The notes beneath the pieces were generated by a model that saw nothing but the letters and a program-made list of their open reading frames with translations, was not told where the DNA came from and did not search any database. From positions 89,029 to 153,028 of the forward strand of contig UBYA01000022.1 of assembly GCA_900469615.1 (NCBI GenBank): a stretch of 64,000 nucleotides of DNA. The letters are read 5' to 3'. Of the stretch, positions 53,278-61,710 are shown one piece after another. Each line of letters starts with the position of its first letter. Position 1 is the stretch's first letter. The position numbers and the translations under genes are program-made. This DNA comes from Hyphomicrobiales bacterium. GTDB taxonomy: Bacteria > Pseudomonadota > Alphaproteobacteria > Rhizobiales > Rhizobiaceae.

Positions 53278-54924
53278 TCAGCGGGCATTCCGCTCGCCTC
53301 CCGTTGCAGCCCTGCGAAGCGGGAAGCCGAAATCGGCCAGCTCTTCCTCGTCCCGGCCGATATCGAGCTCATCCCGAGCGGACAGCTGTCGTCGTTGATC
53401 GGGCTTCACCGGGGCTGGCGCCGCGGCATGCCGCCGCTCCCGCTCGATGCGGAACTCGCGAATGGTCCGGCCGAGCTCGACGACGACGGTATGCAGATGA
53501 TCGGCCCCTTCCCGCGAGCGGTTCGCCTGGTCTTCCCCGGCCGCCGCACGCTCGCTGTAACCGCCGATATCGGCGGTGAGCGCGTTCAGGCCGGCAAGCT
53601 GATCGTCGCTGGCGGCGGCAATCCCGGAAATCGCCTCGTTGATGTCAGTCACCTGACGGACGATGCTGCCGATCGCATCCTGGGTGCGGCCGACCATCTG
53701 AACGCCGGCATCCACCTGCGCCTTGGTGCCCGTCACCAGAACCTTGATCTCGCGCGCCGCGTCGGCCGAGCGCTGCGCAAGCGCGCGAACTTCCTGCGCG
53801 ACGACGGCAAAGCCGCGGCCGCTATCGCCGGCCCGGGCTGCCTCGATACCGGCGTTCAGGGCGAGAAGATTGGTCTGGAACGCAATCTCGTCGATGACGC
53901 CGATGATCTGACCGATCTTTTCGGCCGAGGTCTCGATATCGGCCATGGCCGATATCGCCTGCCCGACGATGCGGCCGCTGTCTTCCGCCGCCACGCGCGT
54001 CGATGCGGTGACACGCTCCGCCGAGCGGGTATTGGCCGCATTGCCGCGCACTTGCCCGGCAAGCTCCGCGAGTTGCCGCGCAGAGACCGCCAGCGCACGC
54101 GATTGTTCGGCTGACTGCTCCGCCAGCGATTGCGACGAGCGGGAAATGGCATCGCTTGCCGTCTCCGCTGCCTGAACCCCGCCGGACAGAACCGAAAATT
54201 GCTGCTGGATGTCGGCAAGCGCCATATTCAACGCTTCCGCGACTTCGGCATAGGCCTCGGGACAATCCATCGGCAGCCGGGCGGTCAGATCGCGATCGGC
54301 GAGGCCGCTGGCGAGTCCGGCGATGAGGGATGCCGCCTCGCCACGATCTGCGGTGCGCTGTTCGGCCAGCGCCCGCTGATGGCCGACACGCAATTCGTTG
54401 AAGCGCAGCGATACCGCGATCTCGACATCGACCATGACGAGACGCACGACGGCGGTGACGAGCTCGCTCAATTCGCGGGCGCGACGTTTGCTGCCCGGCA
54501 GGATGGCGCGGCCGCCCATCTCGTCGAGGAGGCCGGCAAGAAGATGTTCCAGCATCACGCCATGGCCCGCGACATGCCAGCGCGGGTCGAGGCCCATCTT
54601 GCTTTCGCTGTCGGACAGAACCTTGACGCGCTCGGCGTAGAGGCTGTCGAAACGCGCATCCGTCAGCACATCCCAGTGCGAGGACTGCAGATCATGCAGC
54701 CGTTCCAGCTGGCTTTCGCTGGTGAAGTGGCGTGCGGCGTCCGGAAGGGTCTGATAGCGGTGGAAAAGATCCCGCAGGCCGGCCTTCAGATGCGCCTGGA
54801 GCATCGGCCGGTTACGGCGCAGAACGTCGCATTGCCCGGCGTCGAGACCAGCAAAGCGCAAGCGGTCGCGAAGGCTGCCTGCCTGCGCCCTGCCTGCCTG
54901 ATCTGACGGCGTATCCTGCGCCAA
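53278..54924 (-). CDS. icpA: soluble globin-coupled chemoreceptor IcpA
   Basis: The 548-residue receptor has no membrane segment. The N-terminal 180 residues form a protoglobin sensor, with the likely haem-proximal His83 in LQSSHWDVL. The signalling half contains the MCP hairpin (GVIDEIAFQTNLLALNAGIE near residues 340-360, followed by FAVVAQEVRALAQRS). Such HemAT-type receptors respond to oxygen. The TTG at 54924 (reading LAQDTPSDQ) was chosen, with GGGG upstream; an ATG frame to 55065 adds 47 residues of poor quality. It is the first gene of the che operon. Confidence 0.88.
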   Translation of the reverse strand: MAQDTPSDQAGRAQAGSLRDRLRFAGLDAGQCDVLRRNRPMLQAHLKAGLRDLFHRYQTLPDAARHFTSESQLERLHDLQSSHWDVLTDARFDSLYAERVKVLSDSESKMGLDPRWHVAGHGVMLEHLLAGLLDEMGGRAILPGSKRRARELSELVTAVVRLVMVDVEIAVSLRFNELRVGHQRALAEQRTADRGEAASLIAGLASGLADRDLTARLPMDCPEAYAEVAEALNMALADIQQQFSVLSGGVQAAETASDAISRSSQSLAEQSAEQSRALAVSARQLAELAGQVRGNAANTRSAERVTASTRVAAEDSGRIVGQAISAMADIETSAEKIGQIIGVIDEIAFQTNLLALNAGIEAARAGDSGRGFAVVAQEVRALAQRSADAAREIKVLVTGTKAQVDAGVQMVGRTQDAIGSIVRQVTDINEAISGIAAASDDQLAGLNALTADIGGYSERAAAGEDQANRSREGADHLHTVVVELGRTIREFRIERERRHAAAPAPVKPDQRRQLSARDELDIGRDEEELADFGFPLRRAATGGERNAR

Positions 54925-55375
54925 AGTCGTCCCCGCCGAACTGCCGCGCGCCCAAGCGCCGGCGAAACCGCTGATGATCCGCACCGAGCGCAATGAAGAG
55001 GCGAGACAGGACACGCATCGCCGTCGATCGACTGATCGAGGCGCTGAAGCTCGCTCGTTCATCAAAGTCTGTTGCGGACCTGTTTGATGAAATGGATACC
55101 GGATCTGACCCGGTACGACGGGGCGGCTTCATGCCTGGTGAGAACGAGTCACAATTTTCCCATTCCGACGTTCAAGCTCAATATTTATGGTTAATTCCTT
55201 GCCTGAAGGTTAATGACCGAATACAGCACGTTTCGCATCGCATCATCCTAAATTAGACGAATTCAATTTATGCGTCCGCATGATCGTCAAGGGCACGCAA
55301 CGCAAGTCACGAGCAAGTTTCATGCCCTAGTACCCAAGGGGATTAGACAGCTTCGATGTCGATACGGAGAGAGCA
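54925..55375. promoter_or_regulatory. upstream region of the che operon
   Basis: This 451-bp stretch contains no convincing gene if icpA starts at 54924. It becomes A/T-rich between about 55150 and 55270 and includes TTAATTCC and GGTTAATG sequences, fitting a promoter for the large leftward operon. An 87-codon plus-strand frame (54993-55256) lacks a good ribosome site. A TACCGG/CCGGTA inverted repeat (55097-55102 and 55110-55115) is present. Confidence 0.5.
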
Positions 55376-55489
55376 ATGATTGTTCTTGGTTTGACCGCCA
55401 CCCTGATGGCCAGCCTGACGCTTACGGCGTTCATGCTCCTGTGCCGCATCGAAGAGACGCGCGGCAAGACCGCTTCGCGCATCCTCTAG
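55376..55489 (+). CDS. 37-residue single-span membrane peptide, function unknown
   Basis: This short ORF has GGAG six bases before the ATG at 55376, a good ribosome site. The first 23 residues are strongly hydrophobic (MIVLGLTATLMASLTLTAFM and following), then a short charged tail, CRIEETRGKTASRIL. The pattern fits a membrane micropeptide with the tail in the cytoplasm. It lies between the che promoter and a glycosyltransferase gene. No family is recognised; the case rests on ribosome site, hydrophobicity and clean stop. Confidence 0.5.
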   Translation: MIVLGLTATLMASLTLTAFMLLCRIEETRGKTASRIL

Positions 55490-55632
55490 GCAACCGCAAC
55501 GGACATTTCGGATTTCTAAACCGGAGACAGGGTCCTCTGCGACCGATGCCGGCAAACCGGCGGCCGGGAGCTAGCTTTGGCCTCAATAGTTCCGTATGAA
55601 GCCTTACGACCGGCACCGAGATCCATCCGTTA

Positions 55633-57159
55633 ATGCTCGACACCACCCAATCCCGAACGAACTCCCAGAAACTTTCGCTGGGGCTGGCCCTGGCCATCAT
55701 CTTCGGCGTCACGCTCTGGCGCGTGCTCATGCTGCAGATCAACAGGACCGACCTGTTCGTCGACGAGGCGCAATACTGGTTCTGGGGCCAGAATCTGGAT
55801 TTCGGCTATTATTCGAAGCCGCCGATGATCGCCTGGGTCATCCGGTTCTTCAACACGATCTCGGGATCGGACTCGACCTTCTGGATCCGCGTATCGGCGC
55901 CGCTCTTCCACCTCGCCACCGCGCTGATGCTGATGTGCACCACGCGGAGGCTGATCGACGACGAGACCGGACGCGATATCGCGCCCTGGGTCGGCGTCAT
56001 CTTCATCACCCTTCCGGCGGCCTCGCTCTCGGCCGTGCTCGTGTCGACCGACACCATCCAGATCCTGTTCGTCACCATCGCGATCTGGGCCTTTCTCGGC
56101 CTCACCAGGCGCTCGTCCGTCCTTGAAGCCGTCATCCTCGGCGCGAGCCTCGGCTTTGCTTTCCTGACCAAGTATTCCGTCTTGTTCCTGCTACCGGGCG
56201 TCGGCATCGCCATGCTGACGCTGCGTTCGGCTCGCATCTCCTGGCGCGATGTCGCCATAGCGGCGATCGTCGGCGCCATCGTCGTCGCGCCCAATCTCTG
56301 GTGGAACGTCACCCATCAAGCCGCGACCGTGCGTCACACGCAGACCATCGCTCACTGGGGTTCGGGCGGCGGCAATGGCGGGGTGCTGAAGCATCTGCTC
56401 GGCGGGCTGGGTTTCGTCGGCGCGCAATTCGGTGTGGTCGGACCGATCGTCTTCTATGCGCTGCTTTGGGCGACATGGCGGCTGATCCGCGGCCGGAGCG
56501 ACGACCGGGAGAAGCTGCTGTTCTGGCTGTCCATGCCGGTGGTGATCCTGATCGCATTGCAGGCGCTCCTGGCCAAGGCCTATGCCAACTGGGCCGTCTC
56601 GGCCTATGCCGCCGGCACCATTCTCGCCGTCTGGCTGCTCTATCGCCTGACGAAGAAGGGCCTGACCATCTCGCTGGTCATCGGCGCCGTCGTCGCCTTC
56701 GTGATCCCGGTGCTGACGGTCTTTGCGCTCGATATCAAGCTGCCGAACGGCGATCTCGTCATGAAGCGCTATGTCGGCCGCAGCATCATAAGCCGGGAAA
56801 TCGCCGATATCGCGACGAATGCGGGGATATCCGATATCGTCGCGCAGGACCGCGACATGCTCGCCGATCTCTACTACACCCTGAAGGGCAGGCCCTTTCA
56901 TATCTATGCCCGCAACTTCGGCGGCTTCCCCAAAAGCTATTACGAGCAGAATTTCGCACTTCCGCCCGCCGTGACCGGCCCGGTCCTGTTCGTCGACAAC
57001 AATCCGATCGATTGCCCCGGGGGTCAGGCCGAGCTTCTCAAGAGCTGGTCGCCGCCCTATGGAGACATGAAAGGCAAGACGCTTTATGCCTATCGCGTTC
57101 CGGCACCCTGCCTGACGCCCAGACCGGCATCGGCCGAAACGGAGCCAACGGAAAATTAA
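55633..57159 (+). CDS. GT39-type membrane glycosyltransferase (ArnT/PMT-like)
   Basis: The 508-residue protein has about ten membrane helices, characteristic of dolichyl/undecaprenyl-phosphate-sugar glycosyltransferases. The first periplasmic loop has FVDEAQYWFWGQNLDFGYYSKPP with Asp44 and Glu45, typical catalytic acids of the GT39/ArnT group. These enzymes transfer a sugar from a lipid-phosphate carrier to lipid A, polysaccharide or protein. Acceptor and sugar are unknown. Upstream gap 143 bp from the micropeptide gene; downstream gap 137 bp. Confidence 0.85.
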   Translation: MLDTTQSRTNSQKLSLGLALAIIFGVTLWRVLMLQINRTDLFVDEAQYWFWGQNLDFGYYSKPPMIAWVIRFFNTISGSDSTFWIRVSAPLFHLATALMLMCTTRRLIDDETGRDIAPWVGVIFITLPAASLSAVLVSTDTIQILFVTIAIWAFLGLTRRSSVLEAVILGASLGFAFLTKYSVLFLLPGVGIAMLTLRSARISWRDVAIAAIVGAIVVAPNLWWNVTHQAATVRHTQTIAHWGSGGGNGGVLKHLLGGLGFVGAQFGVVGPIVFYALLWATWRLIRGRSDDREKLLFWLSMPVVILIALQALLAKAYANWAVSAYAAGTILAVWLLYRLTKKGLTISLVIGAVVAFVIPVLTVFALDIKLPNGDLVMKRYVGRSIISREIADIATNAGISDIVAQDRDMLADLYYTLKGRPFHIYARNFGGFPKSYYEQNFALPPAVTGPVLFVDNNPIDCPGGQAELLKSWSPPYGDMKGKTLYAYRVPAPCLTPRPASAETEPTEN

Positions 57160-57296
57160 GAAATCGCGCCGGAACGGTTGACCGGTTCGCACAAGTGCAT
57201 CATGACAGGCCGCAGTATGAAGACGCGAGACGTCCTGATATCATGACCGAACCGCCGGAGCCCGCACCGGCAGAGGAATAAAGGCATTTTTGACCG

Positions 57297-57716
57297 TTGA
57301 GCCCGCTCGAATTCGGCCTCGCCGACAGCGAAGATAGAGATGACAGGACGCACCGCGCCGGAGCGCGCGTGATCGCCTCGCTGTTCGTCGCCTTTTTCGC
57401 CTATATCGGGCTGGCGCTGGGCGGCGGCATCAATCTCGCCACCCGCGCCGATGCGGATGCCCTCTCCTCCGGCAAGGACAGCCAGCCGCTCTACCTTTCC
57501 TTGCGGGACCCGGTTCGTGGCATCGCCGTGGCCGATCGGCTGGTAACGCCGAAAGCCACATGGCATGACATCGGTCCCGCGACGCTTGCCGCCCTACCCT
57601 CTCTCGGATATCCGACCGCGCTTTGGCGGCCGAGCCATGCGGGCGATACCGCCCGGCTCGAATCCCTTGCATTTCGCGCCTATCTCGCCCGCGCCCCTCC
57701 GAGCGATCTCGCCTGA
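57297..57716 (+). CDS. small exported or membrane protein, function unknown
   Basis: This 139-residue frame starts at a TTG (57297). A hydrophobic segment near residues 26-44 (IASLFVAFFAYIGLALGGG) could be a signal or membrane anchor. Third-codon positions are rich in G and C as in real genes here, which supports coding. A GTG at 57369, after CGGAG, is an alternative start. No known domain is recognised. It lies 93 bp upstream of secDF. Confidence 0.45.
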   Translation: MSPLEFGLADSEDRDDRTHRAGARVIASLFVAFFAYIGLALGGGINLATRADADALSSGKDSQPLYLSLRDPVRGIAVADRLVTPKATWHDIGPATLAALPSLGYPTALWRPSHAGDTARLESLAFRAYLARAPPSDLA

Positions 57717-57809
57717 GCGGTCGGCGCAGACGCGCCCGCATCTCCGACATGACCTCAAGTCCGCCAGCGGCCAAGCCGCCGGCATAAGCGTATTTCAAGG
57801 ATAATACCC

Positions 57810-60365
57810 ATGCGCACCTCACCATGGCTCGTGGCACTTTATACAGTTGTCATCGTGATTGGCCTCTTTATCGCCCTGCCGAACGTGCTTCCGCAGTCGG
57901 TTCTCAGCAAAATCCCGTCCTGGCTGCCGCATAGCCAGGTTTCTCTCGGCCTCGACCTTCGCGGCGGCTCCTATCTCGTGCTCGAAGTCGATGAGAAGGA
58001 CCTGACCAACGGCCGGCTGCAATCGCTGCAGCAGGACGCGCGCCGCGTGCTGCGCGACAAGAACATCCAGACCCGCTCGGTCGTGCGCAATGGCGATCAG
58101 ATCGTCGTGACGCTCAGCGACGCTTCGCAGAGCAACGATGCGGTCACGCAGCTGCGCACACTCGCCAACACCATCACCTCGGGTCTCTCGGCGGGCCAGT
58201 CCGATCTGAACATCACGCCGAACGGCGCGACGATCGCGATGTCCTTCTCGCAGGCCGGTATTTCCGCCAACGTCGATTCCGCCGTCCAGCAGAGCCTTGA
58301 AGTCATCCGCAAGCGCGTCGACCAGGTGGGCGTTGCCGAACCGACCATCCAGCGCGTCGGCCCGAACCGCGTTCTCGTGCAGCTTCCGGGCGCACAGGAC
58401 CCGTCGCACCTGCGCGAGCTGCTCGGTTCGACCGCGAAGATGTCCTTCCATCTGCTCGCGGAAAACGCAGATCCGAACAATCCCGGTCCCGGCGTCACCA
58501 TCATGAAGGACGAGCAGGGCAACAGCTACCCGGTTCTCGACCGCATCGAACTGTCGGGCGACCGGCTGACCGACGCCCGCGTCAGCTTCGACCCCAACAC
58601 GCACGAGCCGCTGGTGACGTTCCGCTTCGACAGCGCCGGCGCCAACCGCTTCGCTGAAATTACCCGCGAAAACGTCGGCAAGCCCTTCGCCATCGTTCTC
58701 GACAACAAGGTTCTGAGCGCGCCGAATATCCGCGAGCCGATCACCGGCGGTTCCGGCCAGATTTCCGGCAACTTCACCGCCGACAGCGCGACCACGCTCG
58801 CAGCCCTGCTGCGCGCCGGCGCGCTGCCGGCCAAGCTCACCGTCATCGAAGAGCGCACCGTCGGCGCCGACCTCGGCAGCGACGCGATCCAGAAGGGCAT
58901 CTATAGCGGCCTGCTCGGCTTCGTCCTGGTTGCCGCCTTCATCTTCGTGCTTTACGGCGCCTGGGGCATTCTCGCGAATGTCGCGCTGCTCATCCACACG
59001 ATCCTGACCTTCTCGGCCCTGACGCTGGTCGGCGCCACGCTGACGCTGCCCGGCATCGCCGGCGTCGTCCTTGGTATCGGCCTTGCGGTCGACGCCAACG
59101 TTCTCATCAACGAGCGCATCCGCGAAGAAACCCGCAAGGGCCGCGGCGCCTTCGCCGCCATCGATAACGGCTTCAAGAAGGCCTACTCGACGATCATCGA
59201 CGGCAACATGACGGCCCTGATCGCCGCCGCCATTCTGTTCTACTTCGGCTCCGGCCCGGTTCGCGGCTTTGCCGTGACCATGGGTCTCGGCCTTATCATC
59301 TCGATGTTCACCTCCGTCGCCTTCGTGCGCGTCGTGATGATCGCCATCACCCGTCGCCGCAAGCTGAAGGTGCTCAACATCAGGCCGCTGATCCCCTTCA
59401 GCCCCTATGACAAGCATATCCAGTTCATGAAGGCCCGCTTCTTCGGCGTCACCGTCTCGGCGATCCTGTCGATCGCCTCTGTGGTGCTGTTCATTCACCC
59501 GGGCCTCAACTACGGCGTCGATTTCCGCGGCGGCATCCAGATGTCGGTCAAGACCAAGGACGCGGCCGATCTGGCGACGTTCCGCGAGGGGCTGAACACG
59601 CTCGGCCTCGGCGAAATCGCACTGCAGTCCTTCGGCGACAACAACAGCCTTCTTGTCCGCGCCCAGCGCCAGGACGGCGGCGAAGAGGCGCAGACGGCCG
59701 CGGTGACGAAGCTCAAGGCGGAAATCGTCAAGATCGATCCCAGCGCGACCATCGAAGGCACCGACGTCATCGGCCCGAAGGTCTCCGGCGAGCTTGCCTG
59801 GGCCGGCATCCTGTCGGTCGTGATCGCCAGCCTGGCGATGCTCGTCTACATCTGGGTGCGGTTCGAATGGCCGTTCGCGGTCGGCGCCATCGTCACCCTG
59901 GTCCTCGACGTGACCAAGGCGATCGGCTTCTTCGCGATCACCGGCCTCGATTTCAACCTGACGGCAATCGCGGCGATCCTGACGCTTGTGGGATATTCGG
60001 TGAACGACAAGGTCGTGGTCTATGACCGCATGCGTGAAAACATGCGGCTCTACAAGTCGATGCCGCTGCGCGACATCATCGACAGGTCGATCAACGAGAC
60101 CCTGGCGCGAAGCCTCTACACCAACGCCACCGCCTTCCTGGCGCTGGTGCCGATGGCAATCTGGGGCGGCAGCGCCGTCTCCAGCTTCGCGATCCCGATG
60201 GTGTTCGGCATCCTCGTCGCCGGCGCCTCGTCGATCTTCATCGCAGCGCCGATCCTGCTTTTCCTCGGCGACTGGCGCCGCCGCCATGCCAAGCCCGCCG
60301 CCAACGACGGCAAGCAGGCCGATGGCACATCCGGCAAGGACAAGCAGATCCCCGCAGCCGAATAA
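57810..60365 (+). CDS. secDF: protein translocase subunit SecDF (fused)
   Basis: SecD and SecF form a proton-driven pump that aids protein export through SecYEG. Here they are fused in one 851-residue protein, as in many alphaproteobacteria. The SecD part has an N-terminal helix, the P1 periplasmic domain (SLGLDLRGGSYLVLEV near residue 47) and six further helices with GIVLGIGLAVDANVLINERI. The SecF part starts near residue 535 (LNYGVDFRGGIQM) and includes TLVGYSVNDKVVVYDRMREN near 730. AAGGAT lies before the ATG. Confidence 0.97.
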   Translation: MRTSPWLVALYTVVIVIGLFIALPNVLPQSVLSKIPSWLPHSQVSLGLDLRGGSYLVLEVDEKDLTNGRLQSLQQDARRVLRDKNIQTRSVVRNGDQIVVTLSDASQSNDAVTQLRTLANTITSGLSAGQSDLNITPNGATIAMSFSQAGISANVDSAVQQSLEVIRKRVDQVGVAEPTIQRVGPNRVLVQLPGAQDPSHLRELLGSTAKMSFHLLAENADPNNPGPGVTIMKDEQGNSYPVLDRIELSGDRLTDARVSFDPNTHEPLVTFRFDSAGANRFAEITRENVGKPFAIVLDNKVLSAPNIREPITGGSGQISGNFTADSATTLAALLRAGALPAKLTVIEERTVGADLGSDAIQKGIYSGLLGFVLVAAFIFVLYGAWGILANVALLIHTILTFSALTLVGATLTLPGIAGVVLGIGLAVDANVLINERIREETRKGRGAFAAIDNGFKKAYSTIIDGNMTALIAAAILFYFGSGPVRGFAVTMGLGLIISMFTSVAFVRVVMIAITRRRKLKVLNIRPLIPFSPYDKHIQFMKARFFGVTVSAILSIASVVLFIHPGLNYGVDFRGGIQMSVKTKDAADLATFREGLNTLGLGEIALQSFGDNNSLLVRAQRQDGGEEAQTAAVTKLKAEIVKIDPSATIEGTDVIGPKVSGELAWAGILSVVIASLAMLVYIWVRFEWPFAVGAIVTLVLDVTKAIGFFAITGLDFNLTAIAAILTLVGYSVNDKVVVYDRMRENMRLYKSMPLRDIIDRSINETLARSLYTNATAFLALVPMAIWGGSAVSSFAIPMVFGILVAGASSIFIAAPILLFLGDWRRRHAKPAANDGKQADGTSGKDKQIPAAE

Positions 60366-60385
60366 GCAGCGGATATAGGAAAACA

Positions 60386-60412
60386 GGACATGCCCGGCCT
60401 CCGGGCATGTCC
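60386..60412 (+). terminator. hairpin terminator candidate after secDF
   Basis: A perfect 12-bp stem (arms 60386-60397 and 60401-60412, GGACATGCCCGG and complement, three-base loop) lies 20 bp after the secDF stop. No T run follows, so the strength is uncertain, but position and stability favour transcription ending here. Confidence 0.6.
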
Positions 60413-60565
60413 CTCGAATGAACTCATGCCGCTTGAGGCGGTGCGGCAGCTTGCGGTAAAACAACGATCTGAAGCGCGGAACCGAATCCGGCGATCACGA
60501 AACGCTCCATCGATTTTTAGCGCAGCACCGAACGGCAAGCGCCATGCGCTTTTCCTGGAAAAGCG

Positions 60566-61441
60566 TTAGGAAATGACCGGCATATGCAAAGGCAGCCCGG
60601 GACGCGGCGCCGTTATTTTCTCCACCACGCCCTTTTCCTGTTCGCTGACGAGCAGGTGCTTGCCATCGACGGTAAAGGCAATGTTGCCCGGCCGCGTGCC
60701 GGCCGTGCGGATATGGCCGGTCATCCTGCCTTCGGTATCGATCAGACAGATTTCGCCCAGACCATACATGGCGCAATAAAGCGTGCCGCTGCGATCGAAG
60801 GCGAGGCCGGAGGGGCCGCGCAGCATGTTCACGGCGGGCGAGGTCATCGATTGCGCAAACATCTCCTGCCGGCCGCCGACGATCTGCCGATAGATTTTTC
60901 CGGTCAGCGTTTCGCTGTAATAGAGCAGCCCGTCGGGTCCGAAGGCGATGCCGCCGGCAAGAAGCAGGCCGGCAGCCAGCACCCGAATGACCCGGCCCTC
61001 CGCCGGATCGATCTGATAGACACAGCCATTGTAGGCAGCCTTGAAGAAATCGGGATGGATGTGGCCGCCTTCGAGCAGATTGGCGAGACGGATTCCGGAA
61101 TCGGTCATGTAGAGCAGGCCGTCCGGACCGAAGGCCAGAGCGTTCGGATGGAGAAACGGGCCATCCGCACCCCCTTCGATCACCTGAAGAACCCGCCCCT
61201 GCGGCGAAAGCCTCACGAGGGAATCCTCCGGGCCATCGGCTACCCAGAAACAACCGTCGCCGTCGATCGCGATCCCGGTCGGGGTGCCGCCGATCCGGCA
61301 CAGTTCTTCCTGGGCGCCGCTTGTGTCGAAAAGCTTCAGGCAGCGGCGACTGGCATCCATTTCGACAAGCGCGAAGCGCCCGTCCGGCAGAGCCACCAGT
61401 CCGCTAGGCAGACGCAGGCCGGTGGCAATCGTGTCGTTCAT
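60566..61441 (-). CDS. SMP-30/gluconolactonase-like beta-propeller protein
   Basis: The 291-residue product shows repeated beta-propeller blade motifs: LPSGLVALPDGRFALVEMD, GTPTGIAIDGDGCFWVAD, HPNALAFGPDGLLYMTDSG, AGGIAFGPDGLLYYSETL, GPSGLAFDRSGTLYCAM. This matches the SMP-30/gluconolactonase/LRE family, which includes lactonases acting on sugar lactones. Metal-binding Glu, Asn and Asp residues are plausible (HPNALAF). Substrate unknown. No signal peptide is evident. It is convergent with secDF and divergent from the helicase. Confidence 0.82.
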   Translation of the reverse strand: MNDTIATGLRLPSGLVALPDGRFALVEMDASRRCLKLFDTSGAQEELCRIGGTPTGIAIDGDGCFWVADGPEDSLVRLSPQGRVLQVIEGGADGPFLHPNALAFGPDGLLYMTDSGIRLANLLEGGHIHPDFFKAAYNGCVYQIDPAEGRVIRVLAAGLLLAGGIAFGPDGLLYYSETLTGKIYRQIVGGRQEMFAQSMTSPAVNMLRGPSGLAFDRSGTLYCAMYGLGEICLIDTEGRMTGHIRTAGTRPGNIAFTVDGKHLLVSEQEKGVVEKITAPRPGLPLHMPVIS

Positions 61442-61710
61442 GTTCTGAAACCTTCACTCTACGCACTGCGAAACTCCAAAAACTCAAATTGCCGCGCCAT
61501 AACGATACATAAGGACGAAGAAAGTTCTTTTCGAGCTATCTTTCGCCAAATCCAGAGAAGATTCTTGCGCCAGGGCTCACATCTGCGTGCATACGCCGCC
61601 AATCTTGACAGGCTTTGGCGATTCGGAACATCCATAGAACGCCCATATATTTTCGCTCTTGCGATTCGTCGCGCATAGCGCCTGCGATTCCCGTCCCTTC
61701 AGGAGAGTTG

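Noticed and set aside
54993..55256. 87-codon plus-strand frame upstream of icpA
   Set aside because: No convincing ribosome site and no homology; it may only be chance coding potential in the che promoter region.
57819..60464. 881-codon minus-strand open frame
   Set aside because: Antisense to secDF; no recognisable domain, extreme Asp/Arg/Gly composition.
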